Shown here: in pieces, positions 49,231 through 61,978 of the stretch | How positions within the stretch are numbered: position 1 is the first letter of the stretch | Layout of the letters: every line of letters starts with the position of its first letter | Source of the DNA: Siniperca chuatsi | Lineage: Eukaryota; Chordata; Actinopteri; Centrarchiformes; Sinipercidae | Length of the DNA stretch: 64,000 nucleotides | Assembly: GCF_020085105.1 (NCBI RefSeq) | Contig: NC_058063.1 | Location: 8,645,422 to 8,709,421, forward strand | Reading direction: 5' to 3' | Translations under genes and position numbers: made by a program | The notes under the pieces: model-generated | Told to the model about the DNA's origin: nothing | The model's input: the letters and a program-made list of their open reading frames with translations, nothing else | Databases searched by the model: none

Positions 49231-49833
49231 AGTATTTGGATGGTGTTTATTTGACATGAAAAGTGGGAAAGAGGTGAGGGATGAAATTCTTGTGCGTCTC
49301 TGTTTCACATAGAAGCAAAAGCCAAGAGGAACGACACAGAGCAATAACAGCTGAGTGTGCATTCTTCTCTGCGCTTCTCTGACAAACCACACACACAGTT
49401 TTGGGTTTCTTTAATCAGGTTTCTGAATTCCTTTTTTCTTCAGAAATGTCATTTTCAGCTAAATGTCAAGCTAAATTTGCTATCCTAAACAATATTCTGT
49501 CTTAAACTACATTCTGGGATCTGTTGAAGTTGACACCAACTTTCAAGTACCCGTTTTAAGCATGTACTGGGTTTAAATTGCATATTATTCCTTTGCTTTC
49601 GCTTGACTCTCTTTCCCATCACATTGCTTCTTTTCCCTCCCTCCTTCTGTTTTTACTCTGTCACTCTTCCTTTCCTTCCTCCGCCTTTCCTCTTCCTCTT
49701 TCACCCTTTTTCTTTTTCTCCCCTCAGAGTTTCTAGAGATTAACCCCTTCTGCTCAAACCCCTTTTTCTCACCTCGTCACCCCCACTTTTCTCCCTTCTC
49801 CTGGTTGCCAATCAAGTGGTTTCAATCAGTTCC

Positions 49834-50608
49834 TCACAGGTGCTTGCTGAGTTTACGGGCCTGCCTCTCCCTGGCTTCGATGGCGGATTTGGTATCCATC
49901 AGCTCGTCCAGCTGCCGGCGGATTTGGGCCATGTCAAGCTGGGAGGCCTCGCACTGCTCCCTCAGGGCGGCCGACTCCACCCTGAGCTGCCTGGCGGCCA
50001 TGGAGAGCTGCTCGCTGCGTTCGCGGCACTGCAGCTGCATCCTCTTGGCATCGTTCAGGATGGACTCCACACTCAATGCCACTGATTCACACTGATCGTG
50101 AGACATGTTCTGGACAGAGATAGAGGGGTGGTTGGAGGTCAAAGGTCAAAACAGGAGCTGGACATTATACAACGATTGGTTCAAGGACTTTTAAGCAGTC
50201 AGATGCTTGAAAACAGAGACTTAAAATATGTTTGTCCAGTTGAAAGGCTCTCTATGATTCAAATTTGAGATTTAAGGTCTGTTTTGGCAGTAAACTAGAG
50301 CTATCCTGCCAAAAAATCAGATAAAGTGAATCAATAGCTTGCAGTCAGAAGTCCAGCACAGATCAACAGGTTTAAAACAGAACATTTGATCTGTGGAGAG
50401 TGAAGTAGCTTATAGGAGGCTTATCATGGCTTAACTCAGACTACAGTGTCCACTGCTCTTCCATGTGTTTCTCTTTTATATCATTCTCCCTCTGTCATTT
50501 TTTCACCCTGCTTATTTTTTTCTCTCAGACATGTTTATATCTTATTGTAGCTTATTTATCTAATCAGTAGCCCAATATAACAGCCAAATAGGATGTCTGC
50601 CTTACCAT
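49834..50608 (-). CDS. Short coiled-coil protein of unknown identity (about 92 residues)
   Basis: A GC-richer frame on the minus strand runs from the acceptor CTCTGTCCAG (exon from 50109) to TGA at 49834. It encodes AAC then MSHDQCESVALSVESILNDA and ends ERQARKLSKHL. Residues about 20-88 are a continuous amphipathic helix, rich in Glu, Gln, Arg and Leu, with no Gly or Pro: a coiled coil. An upstream exon ending ...GTCC-ATG|GTAAGG (ATG at 50608-50606) joins in frame, giving MNMSHDQ; an in-frame TAA lies before it. Translation could instead start at 50106. It lies downstream of tmem179b on the same strand. A minus-strand AATAAA lies at 49251-49246. I do not recognise the family. Spindle, BLOC-type or tropomyosin-like small coiled-coil proteins are possible, and nothing decides among them. 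Confidence 0.6.
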
Positions 50609-50611
50609 GGA

Positions 50612-52830
50612 CTCCAGAGTCAAGTTTATCACTAGCCTTGTGGTCTTCTGAGACTCGAGTTGAAGACAGCCGTTGGTGTTCTCCAGATTGCTCTCTCCTC
50701 TTGGTTGTCCTTTAGAGACTTCCTGTGTTTATGTTTTTTTTTATAAAAAGCAGATAGTAACTCCAGGTGTGGAATCTACTTTAGGTGTAGATGGTGGAGG
50801 TGGCTGTTGGAAGTTGACTTACAGAACCAGAGAAGTCTTTCCTTCACAAATACCAGTACGTCTTCCCTATGTTCTTTTACTTTCTCCGTTCTCCGTCCCC
50901 ATCCGTTTCCCTCGTTCTAGTCCAGTCTCTCCTTACTTTCTCTCTTCAGTGAACATTATCTTCTACTTCAGGGCTCAAGCAAGGTCAGGTAATCCACAGA
51001 GATTAGACAGTTAAGGACAGACAAAATGAGTCATGTTGTAATCGCAGTAAGCTCATTCTGTCTATTTTGATCTGTCAGGAAACTGTTGGTAACTTATTCA
51101 GACTTTTTTTTCTGATGGCCAAATAATGAATCTATATTTTAGGTTATGCAGCTACAGGAGGTCTTAATTCTCTACCAGTGCAGACTGATTTATGAATGTA
51201 TATTTTACAATGTGTGTTTTGAACAATAATACCAATTAATTCATTTTTGGGCTTGCTGACATGGACCGATCTTACCAGGTGTGGTGAAACTGATTGGATG
51301 CTAATCGATAATAAAAACAATCACAGCCAGGCAGGGATCTGTTGGGTTTAGCTGTCTGGGACAAAATGAATAAACTTTGCAAAACTGTTAGAGTTAGGGT
51401 AAGTCCTGTTTTTGGGAGGTTATACCAGAAACAGGCTTCTGGTGAAAGGGAAAAGGGCAAAAGTACGTTTGTTTGTTTTTTGGAAGCAATGTGCTGTTTA
51501 GTCTTAAATCACTGCTGTTTATTACTTGGATGGGATGGCACTCAGAATAAAGACATTATCTTTAGTTGTACTCGAAAACATTAGGCTTTTTTTTAACATT
51601 AGGACCAGTTTCATTGCAATGTAGAAGCATAGCAGGAGAACCTGGCTATCAAGAGGTTAAGTTTATAGGCGTCAGGCAGTAGGCGATGAGGGGGGGTGCC
51701 ATCCCCTTGTTAACTTGCAAGATAGAACCTAAGGCCCCGACCACAACACACAACTTTTTCCAAATACTTGTAGAAATATCACCTTTGTAATCATTAAATG
51801 ACAGTGAACTGACGCTCAAATGTACTACATTTAACACAAAAAATGACATTCCATATGCGTCTCTGGTACAAGTGAGTCTTTACTTGTTATCAACCAGCAG
51901 AGGGAGACGCAGTTCAACATGTCTATTCCCATGTCTCCACTCCATTCCCTCTGAAAAACATTAGCAGTGAACACATCAGGGTTGTGTTTCAACTCTTTGG
52001 TTTATTGGGTTAAATATCTCAAGCCTTTTTAGGTACATTAACTCCTAAGGTACAATATCCCAAACACAAGATCAGATTTAAGTATTTGATATTTGATTTG
52101 CACCAGTGAGTGAAACTAGACTGGATATTAGATTTAAACGTTAGGGTGGGAGCACATATATCAAACCTAAAAGTAAAAATCCATTTGAATTATTTGAAAC
52201 ATAATGTAATATAATGTTATTCCTGCTGTTGCAAGCTTTAGCAAGTGTTTCTTTAAGCAGTGGTTTTGTTCACATATGGAGACTGAACTATCCAACGATC
52301 AAATGGCAAACATTTTAAGACAACATGAAGAGAAGAGACAGTTGGCCTCAACGTCAAATGAAATAATTAAATCATAAATAAAGAATAAAGACAACTTACA
52401 GAAATAAAACTGGTGGGCACAGAATAGAAACTCACAATACCAACTTTTCAAAGAGTTAAAAAAAAATTGGCTTGAAGCTTTTGTGGACCGTGTAGTTAAT
52501 AATTTGTAAAATGAGTGAAAATGTGTTTTACATAGAAAACATCTGCCAGTCTTGCAAAAATACAAAATATAAGCACACTGATGAAATAAAATTAAATAAA
52601 TGCCTGCAATAAACATTCTCCCATCATCTTATGATTATGTGCAAAATCTAACAGAAACACTTTCTGAATGAACAAATCCACATTTCTGTGTGATCCAGTA
52701 GTCAGACATTTATAATGGCTGTGGTAAGTGAGTAAATGTGGGAAAGGGTAACCGTACATATCTACAGTTCAATCTTTGGATTCTATGGTTAGCCTGTTTC
52801 AGAAAAGCCCTGACAGACTCTGCAACATTG
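50612..52830. other. Intergenic region between the coiled-coil gene and tmem179b
   Basis: No exon or RNA gene was recognised. The 50612-50720 part is presumably promoter and 5' UTR of the coiled-coil gene. The rest is AT-rich with scattered open frames that lack protein character. Confidence 0.5.
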
Positions 52831-52856
52831 TTTGTTTTATTCAGTGCTGTGAGCCT

Positions 52857-52938
52857 GACGAGGTGGCCGAGTGGTTAAGGCGATGGACTGCTAATCCATT
52901 GTGCTCTGCACGCGTGGGTTCGAATCCCATCCTCGTCG
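52857..52938 (+). tRNA. tRNA-Ser, anticodon GCT
   Basis: An 82-nt type II tRNA. The acceptor stem is GACGAGG with CCTCGTC and a G discriminator, which is the serine identity base. The A box is TGGCCGAGTGG. The anticodon arm TGGACTGCTAATCCA has anticodon GCT. The long variable arm is TGTGCTCTGCACG, and the B box is GGTTCGAATCC. A TTTT run at 52950-52953 ends Pol III transcription. It lies 235 bp from the tmem179b stop, on the opposite strand. Confidence 0.97.
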
Positions 52939-53172
52939 AGAGCTGATGCTTTTATTGTATCTACATGCTGTAACACCGCAAAACAAAGTTATTGACAAAT
53001 TACTGGGGGGGGGTTTCATATATTATCTCAAAAAATGTGTTAGTATTCACTGAAATACCTGAAATACAAGGCAGCGTACATTTAATGTGTTTACCCTCTT
53101 TCCACATTCACTCCCACATATTCATGTTGTGCTAAAGTACGTGTTTTTGTAAGTCATCTGTGACACCCGTCC
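52930..53172 (-). other. tmem179b: Probable 3' UTR of tmem179b
   Basis: The first minus-strand AATAAA after the stop is at 52956-52951, about 217 bp downstream. A second lies at 52841-52836. Cleavage at either would make the mRNA 3' end antisense to, or run through, the tRNA-Ser gene. Confidence 0.5.
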
Positions 53173-56100
53173 TCACTGTGGCCTCGCAGGACGGTTGAAA
53201 AACGGCTCCGTCTCTGCAGCCGTCACCCCTGGATCACTGAAGAGCCCTCCGGCCGGCCCTCCTACGATGGTCTTCGACCCTGAACTCTGACGCCTCTGAA
53301 CGATCACCAGAACCCCGATGATGAGCCACAAGAAGAAGTTGACCCACACTGCCGTCTGAGGGAGACAACACATGACACACAAGATGTATGTGAAGCTCTT
53401 TCATCTGAACCTGAACAGTTAGTGATGGACACACCCTCCACATATACGCTCTTAACCATGCTTGTGAATGTTTTTTTTCTCTCGACTAAACAATACTTTA
53501 TAGCAGCTGTTACTATATAAGGACGCTCTATGAAGCACTAATGGTTCTTAATAGCAATTTAAAATATTAAAGGCAATCCTGACTGAATCAGTTGCTCTAC
53601 ATAAGCAGCTTTAGGAGCCGTGTACAGTTCATTCACTCATTATGTGGGAAATCAAAGTCGATTGGTTATTACTCATTATTGCACTATTACTTATTACTTA
53701 TATTATTACATTGTATTATTATACCGTACATACTTATCAACCTCTAACTCCACTTTGGTACTTACACTTATTTTAGCTTTTATACTTATATCCACTTTGT
53801 ACTTAATTTATCTTACCTGTATTATAGTGTATTACAATTTGATTTGCTTAGTACTTCTATCCCTGTGTGCACTGACGCGATAGTGAGCAGCTGTAACGAA
53901 AGAGTTTCACCTCGGGGATCAATAAAGTACTTCTGATTCTGATAATGTTGACTAGTACATGAATTTAGTTGGTCGACATAATTTCATAGAGTTACAAGAA
54001 CTGGTTATTGTACCCATGTGATTCGAGACATAAAATAATAAAAACTGAATGAAGCCTACTGACCTCGGCTTTGTGTAGATTGTCGTAGAACCTTCCTCCT
54101 CTAAGTGGACTGACCCATTTTTTAGCCTGGGCCTCCTCACATCTTGGGAGACAGAAACAGATTGCATGTTAGAAAGTTACAGATAAGTAACTTTCAACGG
54201 ATCTTTTGTGTCGTAGTAGTTGTTAACACTAGCTAACTAGATATTTTAGCTGCCAAAATTCCTTCAAAATCATCATGAAATATTAAACATATCCACTTAA
54301 GGTTCAAATGTTATACAGTAAGTAATCCATTGGTGATGGGTTTGACTTCAGTGATGCTTAATGTTCACTGAGTCAGAGTGAGTTCACTGGAACCAGTACC
54401 AAATAAATGACATGTATCTGCTTTCATATGCCAAGGGAAAAGAAAGCAGAGCTTTCATTGTAAGAAGAACTGAAAGGGTAAGTGTTTTTAATAGTGACAA
54501 ACGAGGCTGAGTAGGAGAGACGCAACTAAACAAAGGTTTGAAGAAATTAGACAGCAAGCAAACATGAAGTAAAGCTCACTGGGTTTCAAATGTTGTTTTT
54601 AGTTTCATTTCTGACTTGTTTGTGAGAGATTCTGTTTTTGGGTGGAGATATCTGTGCATGCCTGTGCCTGTGGCCCACATTGTGTGTATGTGTGTGTGTG
54701 TGTTTCATGTTCTTATATCCCAGTGGGGACTTTAACCTGGATGCACACTAACTCATGGGGACAAAAATAGAGGTAGAGACTGCTTTTTGAGGGTTAAGAC
54801 TTTAGGTTTTAGGGTACAGGTTACAATTAGGTTAAGGTTAGGGTTAGGCATTTAGTTGTGATGGTTAGGGTGAGGGGCTAGGGTTATGTCAATGTGAAAC
54901 AACCATGTGTGTGCCTGTGCCACCTGGTAATGTTGGGAACTGTTTGTATGACGGAGTTGCAGAGCGAGTCGCGTCCGATCTTTAGCATGCACCCCGTGAT
55001 GAGCAGGAAGAACAGGAAGGCGCCGCACACAGCGATGGTCAGGCTCATCCCTATGCGCTCCCTGTGGAGGACAGAATGAACAGAAAGAGCGTTGGAACAG
55101 CTGTAAGCTTTTCTGAAGTGATGGCAAAGAGAAACAGACCTCTGAACCATTTTTTTACCTCTGAAGTGAGGAAATGGCGTCAAACTACTGTATATACCAT
55201 TTGACCATGTTACCATGGCATGACCGATGTCCTCTTTTTGATTTCTATTTCATGTTTTTTTTTTTTTTTTTTGCTAAGCCAGCTTCAGGGAACTCTGTAA
55301 AACTACAGTCAAACCATCCTGACTGTGAAACCATCCTGCTAACCCGCCATAAAAGAATTGTATTAGTCTGGGTTGAGTGTCCCTTTCACTGCGTCACGCT
55401 TACAAAAATACAATTCTGGAGTAGAGGTGGACAATGTATTGGTCAACATAAGTTTTAACAAGCAATGTTACTAGCAATGTCTAACTTTATTTTTATTGTT
55501 GATAGTTTGGCCAGTTGTGGTATTGCTAGAATTGTGCCATTTTACAACTGTTTACAATCTACTTTTTGTGCATGTTTTTTGAACATGCATTTGTAATAAA
55601 ATTCTCTCACACATGCATGCCTGTGATGGGTGGGAAAATACTGCATGGGATATTGGTATCAGCTTTTCTTGTTGTCTACAAGCTGTGTAAAATTTGCTTT
55701 CACAAATAGCAAAGTTTAAGAATAAGATGTCCTCTAACTCAAATCTTTGTACATAGACACAGTGCAGTTTGATTTGGGTTTGGGAGCTTTAAGTTGCAGT
55801 TGCTGCCAGTTTTAGTCAAACTCTGTTTACAGCCCATTTTAAACAATGGACAATAAAATGATGGCTTCAAGGATTCCAACAGAGCAAGCAGCAAAAATAG
55901 ACAAAAAGACTGAGGAACCTCACAAAAAATGTTCATTTGATCTAACATGGCACTGAAAGCCAGAGGTTTATGATGACACACACAAGCACATCTGCTTACC
56001 TTCTGATTTCCCCATCGATGCAGAAAGAGTACAGCCAGTACAGAGACAGTGAGAAACACACCACTGCTACCATGACTGATATGGCTGACACAAAATAGCA

Positions 56101-57359
56101 CAGAGAGGAGGAGCTGGATGACTGCACTCCAACGAGGCTTGCTGTTGCATTGTAGTTGACAAGTCCATATAGAATACACCGACCTCCAAAATTACCCTGA
56201 GAGGAAACAGAGGCAAAGAGATTTGGAACTTTATTTTGTAATTTCAATTCTTTCTTCTTTGTTGTTTTGTTTCATTTAACGGCCTCAGTTTTGTTTCAAT
56301 GTTATATGAACGCATGTATGAAATAAGCTGCTGAGAAAACACACATAAACACAAACACATATAAACTGCAGCATCTGACATGCATAAAGAAGCGGAGGAG
56401 ATAATTGGGCACGAGGAACATCTGGTCACATGATGAGAACAGTGTCTGGACACGTGAATCTATTACTCGCGCGCGCGCGCACATCCACATTTAAATACGC
56501 GGGCATTTTCACACGCTCGCACATTTCCTGATTAGTTAATAAGAGAGAAAGTTATGTTAAAGGGATTTTAAGCCTCAAAATAAATGTCATTTTTCACGGT
56601 GTCTTTTGCTAACAGCTTAAAATGAGTGCAGCTAATGAAATGAAGTGGAAAGGAATGAGCACTTGGTGAAGGTGATAGTGTTCCTGTAATTCTCCCATAG
56701 GGTCTACGGTGATAGGGAAAACGCAGTCCCCTACTGTATGATACAATACACTGAGATGTATTACTAAAACTGGTAAATACAAAGAAATGTGTCAGACTGC
56801 AACAACACTCACAGCTGGCAGGAAATCAGAAGAAAGTGAAAGCGCGTGTTTTTTATTTAGCTCCTCGCGCTCTGCTTTTGACGATTACTAATACGTAACA
56901 TCTAGAAAAATATGCTGCTGTATAAAATCTATTCTTTTTGATGTGCGAAAGCGTAGAAAAGCCGTAAAAAATAGTTTTGCCAAAACAAGTAGCCCACCAT
57001 AATGCCCGTTTTTGGACAGACTACGCAAATGATTTAAAATAGAGACTAGGCCTATATAGCCTATAGGACTGAGTAGGCCTACAAATAAGTGCCACAAATA
57101 CAACTTCTTAAGTGATGTTTCGTTTTGGCTTTCTCTTTGGTGAACTTGAAACTTTCTAGCAAAGACACACGCACTGAAAAAGCGAGTCTACCCGGAAGAG
57201 GATAGAGGATGGAGATAAAAGCATATGGATTAGGCTAGTTTATTCATTTCTGAGTAAAGTCACCTGGACTATGGTGATGGATGCGGCGGTGACAATCCCA
57301 CAGATGAAACAGCTGGCGTACAGACCCAACTCCACCAGCAGCAACCACGTCAACGCCAT
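53173..57359 (-). CDS. tmem179b: Transmembrane protein 179B
   Basis: Five minus-strand exons: 57359-57264, 56196-56000, 55061-54924, 54142-54064 and 53355-53173. Phases fit and give 230 residues (human 219). Recognisable landmarks shared with remembered human TMEM179B are MAL(T/S)WL...VELGLY, GNFGGRCILYG (human GSFSGRCPLYG), SLCYFVSA, RDSLCNS, RFYDNLHKAE (human QFYSNLHNAE) and VWVNFFLWL. Four membrane segments are seen: about 4-28, 64-92, 103-124 and 172-190. N-glycosylation sequons are N48-A-T and N141-I-T, placed in the two extracellular/lumenal loops. The exon-3 donor is a weak GTGGCA; the others are ordinary. The family is known from granulocyte and membrane proteomes and has no established biochemical role. 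TMEM179 (the paralogue) fits worse. Confidence 0.95.
53620..53944 (-). repeat. TTTATTGATCCCC dispersed repeat, copy 3 (inverted, tmem179b intron 4)
   Basis: The plus strand ends CGGGGATCAATAAAGTACTT then CTGATTCTGAT, the exact reverse of the start of the copies at 41267 and 45005. A TGTGCACTGACG block precedes it. The 53620 boundary is approximate. Confidence 0.6.
54715..54900 (-). repeat. Dispersed repeat with telomere-like TTAGGG tract (tmem179b intron 3)
   Basis: It opens with CCCAGTGGGGACTTTAACCT. Then comes a run of degenerate TTAGGG-like units (GGTTAAGGTTAGGGTTAGGC, TTAGTTGTGATGGTTAGGGT) at about 54795-54885. I recall this as a known teleost dispersed repeat, so it need not be a relic telomere. 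It abuts the exon-3 donor at 54923 by only about 20 bp. Confidence 0.6.
56468..56480. repeat. (CG)n alternating tract in tmem179b intron 1
   Basis: Thirteen bases of uninterrupted CG alternation, rare in a CpG-depleted vertebrate genome and a good Z-DNA former. No gene boundary is obvious nearby. Confidence 0.7.
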
Positions 57360-59008
57360 CGTCCAGCGGCCCGGTTCCTTTCTGGGAAGAGACCAACATA
57401 AAGGCAGCCACAATACGATACAAAGCTTCCGGTAAAGAGTTTCAAAATAAAATCCTAGATGAAGCGCACAGACGCAACGATGACTTGTTGCAAGGTGACA
57501 ATAATGAGCATTTATTGGATTATGCGTTGTAGAAACAAGGCAGACGTTCAACTGGAAAAATCAATCAAAATCTCCAAAGACATTTTCACTGTAATAACAT
57601 AATATAAAGGCCAACAGTTGATTTATATTAAATGTTAGTTTTAAAGCATAATAGCCTATAGCAAGCTTTTTGTTTGCCACTGCTTTATTGATAATCCTTC
57701 AGGAGCTGTTGGAGGAGAAAGCAAACAGGCAGCCAGAAAGATGGTGGTTTCCAAAAAAGGAAAAACAAAAACTCAAGAAAAATCTTACTGAAAATGCTGC
57801 CAATGAAGCCAGATGAAACCATTATGATCCCCACAACTCACCTGCCTCTTCTTTATGCAATGTAACAAATGCCACGCTTAAAGTTTGAAGATCAAACGTT
57901 TTGATTTCCGGCGTTATTTTGGCTGTTTTTGGTCGGCTTCACTCAGTTCTCACTCATCGCTCAGTGGCCCGAGGCGACAGTCCGGCCATTAAGATTCCCT
58001 CCTGTTCTTAGTTGCAATAAGCCACTGCTTCTCTTGAGCTCCGCCAGATATGCATGTATAAATGCGTAAAAATCGTTTATTTGTCACACTGATGGCTTTA
58101 TGAACTTCAACACTGGTTGTCATACAGACCAATTTTCTTCGGGTTTAGGAGCTTGTTTCAACTGATGACCCAGAAAGATAAACTAAAAGCTGTGGGAAGC
58201 AGCAAGCAGGAAAGATGAATGGATGATGAATCAGCTTTTAATTTAGGTAAATGTAAAAAGTTTACACTTTAAGTCCGATACTCCATGATGATGCACTACT
58301 GCAGTATGTTGATGCTCATCAGAAGGTATTGACTAACTACTGGTGTGGCAGTGTAATGCAAAATGCATATTTCTTAAATACAAACATCATATGTAGTTTG
58401 TGTGTTGTCTCCCATTCAGTAGACTCAGATCAGGTGGACTTAGTCAAAGGTTGAGCTACTTGAGGATTTAAAGGCATGTCATCCTGGTTTAAGTGCTGGC
58501 CAGTGTGTGTGTGTGTGGGTGTGTGTGGCAATTCATTCCCAGAATGCTTAATCAAACCTTGTGACTTATGTCATATGACCGATTTTATATGTAACACAAT
58601 TTTCAAGTCTGTAATGAAATACTCATTCCTGACACATATCCAAACCCACTGGGAATGTTACATCATTCAAGTGTGCCTAAGAAATATGTATAACTTTGCA
58701 TTTGCACAAATGGAACAATAGTATAAAGATGTTTTTAAGGGGTTTATTTTTTATTTTCAATGATGAAAAAGGTTCTGCATTTCTAATTTAAATACCACAT
58801 TGATGACGTTTCCCTTAAGAACTAATCACTACTGTTAGCTTCAGCAGAGTTTGATTTACACTTATAGGCTGTGCACAGTCTATAGTTAGGATTTAAGTTA
58901 AATTTGTGTGTCAGTTTTGTGTCAGGCAGAGTCCTTTAGATGTTTTGTGCTGTAGAGAATTCTTAGAGAGGTGTAAAACAATCATTTTCACACATATATA
59001 AGATAAAG

Positions 59009-59099
<91 letters not shown>

Positions 59100-60550
59100 C
59101 ACACATTTAAGCTCTTTAAAAGTTATATGGGGAAAACCAAAGAGGTAAGATTTGTAGCAGAGGGTAATAAATGGATGGATGGATACAGCAGACTAATGAG
59201 GAACAAATAGAACTGAAGCTCAATTTAACATTTGAAAAGTGTGAAAATCTGTGAAAACTGTGAAAAGCATTCTTGTTGTGGTGCATTCCCAATTCCACAG
59301 CCCTGATTGATTTGTCTAAGGGGGAAGCACACAAAGTAAGGACCACAATAACATTCAAAGAGACCATTTTATTTGAAAGCTTCAGCATCATTAACAGCCT
59401 TAAAACTGGATTGGTGTCACAAAGCCTTCACAGATCTGAACATAATTTATGAATAGATAGCAGCTAATACCAGCAAGAACATTGTGTTGATTTTGAATGG
59501 CTGACATCTGACCTGGTCAATTCTTAAATGTTGACAAAGACAGTCCAAATATAAGCTAGTTAGGGAACATTTGCTTTTGTATGTGTGTGCTCTGTGTTTA
59601 TTGTGACTTAGTGCAACCTCGTCCTTCAAAATGCCAAATTAAAACTACTATGTGGAGCATGCATCTGGGCTTACACACACCCAGTGTGACAAGACCCATT
59701 CTCCAGCTTCTTATTCAAAAAGCTTTTTCTGCAAGACTCCTGTGGATTGGATACATAGCATACCAGAGAAACTGTGTGTGTGTGTGTGTGTGTGGTGCGG
59801 TCTCAGGTGGCTAGACTTATCCAAGTGTTAGTGTGAGTGAGAATGTGTGTTTTAGTGTGGTCGTGTTGTTAGATTAAAGGCTTAAAGTATGCTGGCATTA
59901 GTGTTGGCTACCAGGACCTGAACACCAGAAAGCTTGTGTGTTTTATGTGTGTGTGTGTTTTATGTATGTGTGTGTGTGGTGTGAATCCAGACATCACAAC
60001 ACAAGCCTGGTATCACTTTAATTCACTGATAAGTTTAAACATCAAAATTCACCAAAGTTTGAATGAGGCACGGATCTAAAGAATACAATATGTACAATAT
60101 AAAAGAGAGACCAATAAAAGCAATGAGCGAAACATAAGAGATTACAATACAAAATGTAATGCAAATCTAGGAAACATGCACTTGAAAACAAACACGTCAC
60201 AAATAGTTCACATACGGGCTCGGTCTCACCGAGTTGTGATTAAGCCAGAGGAGGCCTTTATCTGGAGCAGTCAACCAGCATTTTAATGAACAGAAACCCA
60301 AGTGTCTTCTAGATAAAAGAGTCATGATATACAGTAAACAGAGTGAAAGTTTCCGCAGTACCTTTGGGAAACAAATGACAATATATACTAGTTGTGAAAC
60401 CGGCCTATTTAGTTTAGTTGAATACATTTAAAGGAATACAAAAACAAAAGTGAATATTTCAACAATAAGAATACATCAAGTAAACAACAAAACATTCATT
60501 TTACTATTTTGAATTCAATATATTGTCCCTTTTCGCAGAATTATAATTAC
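57360..60550. other. Region upstream of tmem179b, no gene recognised
   Basis: 57360-57960 should contain the tmem179b promoter and 5' UTR on the minus strand; no TATA box stands out. The rest is AT-rich, with GT microsatellites at about 58503-58523 and 59773-59793 and a long compound AT/GT tract at 59017-59096. Confidence 0.5.
59017..59096. repeat. (AT)21(GT)19 compound microsatellite
   Basis: About 42 bases of pure AT (59017-59058) pass directly into about 38 bases of pure GT (59059-59096). The AT half can extrude as a cruciform and the GT half can form Z-DNA. Long pure tracts suggest a highly polymorphic locus. Confidence 0.95.
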
Positions 60551-60553
60551 ATT

Positions 60554-61978
60554 TTTATTACATTGTGCCTTCATGTACAAAAGCTCTATAATAATTTAAT
60601 ATTGAACAAAGAAATGGATATACAAGCAAAAGAAATCCACTGTCTGAAACCACTGCCCTGACAGTTCTCTAAAACCAGGGCAACTTCTTTTTTTTTTTTA
60701 AATCCTACCATTAACAGTTCCAATATATTATGTAATATCGATTACAATTGGTCCTCATATTTTCTTTAAAGATTTTCAAGCCTGATTTCTCTAGTGGATA
60801 CAAAAACCAACTTCAGATGAAGCAAACATGACAGCCTCCTGTTGTTGGAGCAAAAACAAAAAAGAGGAAAGCATCCTCACAGCCATGGAAAAATATCTGG
60901 ATCTAAAATGGAAAAAGCTGTGGGCCACACTGAACAAAAAAGGTACTTCTGACACTCCAGAGAAGCCCACGCACAAGGCAACAATTACAGTTAATTCCTA
61001 GCAAACAATAATCATATCTGATGTTTTGACAAGCCTCTAATGTAAAACTGTGAACACCCCTGAGGGAGAGCAGCATTGAAATGTTTGGGTGTGATAGTTA
61101 GGCGCTGTTTGTGCAAGATTGCGAATGATTACACAGCAATATTACTGCTTTTTCTTGAAAAGATGTCAGGAAGCTGGAATTTTCAGAGCTGTATGCTCAC
61201 AGTGAACGTGATGATGAAGGCAGTGGGGCACCTAATCTGACAAACTTGGTGTGTACTCAGGGCATGGACTCTTTGTCTGAAAGCATGTGAAACATGTGTT
61301 TGTACAGTGCCCATGCTTGGTAAACAGTTGTCAGCAGTACATTTGATGCATAGAATGTTACTTTTTGTGAATTGCAATGCTTTACAAGGGGCTGCCAGGG
61401 GAATGCATATTATATTTTTCAAGTGAATGAATAATGTGTAGCCAGGGCATGATGCTCACAAAGTTTAACAACCAATCTGAAGCAGTAGCCATCTCACGGT
61501 AAGACACCATGCACAGCAACTATGCATATTTCCATTCCAGCTCTGTGGCTGCAGCGACTCTTAGTTTCACAACAGTTTTACCAAACCTGTGTAGCAGCCA
61601 TGAGATTTCACAAGTCACCTGACTGGTGAAGACTGTTTGGAATTCCTATGGTCTGGTATGGTGGCGTTACTCGATAAGTGCAGTCACAAGACTATTGACC
61701 CAGTGTGTCTCTGTCTATTTAAGCAAGTATGTGTCTTTCCCTGCATACTATGTCCAAAATCTTTTTTCTTAAATTATGTTGTTTTTTTCCCCAAAATGAA
61801 TGAATTATGAATTAAGCAAACTGTAGAACTGGATGGATTTCCTCATACCAGATCTCACAGTGTGGAATTGTACAGTTTGTGAATACTTTAACAAAATTCC
61901 CTACTTTCAGTAAGTTTGTGTTTTTATGCATGCATTTGTGCATTTGTATACATGTACCAGATGAAAGGGGTTCGATCA
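60554..61978 (-). other. Possible 3' UTR of the unidentified gene ending at 61979
   Basis: AT-rich minus-strand sequence without coding character. It leads from the TGA at 61979 to an AATAAA at 60559-60554, after which the minus strand is T/GT-rich (TTTTGTTGTTTAC). It is supported only if the terminal exon is real. Confidence 0.3.

Noticed and set aside
54795..54885. TTAGGG-like tract considered as an interstitial telomere from chromosome fusion
   Set aside because: The units are degenerate and embedded in a recognised dispersed repeat (CAGTGGGGACTTT start), which explains them better.
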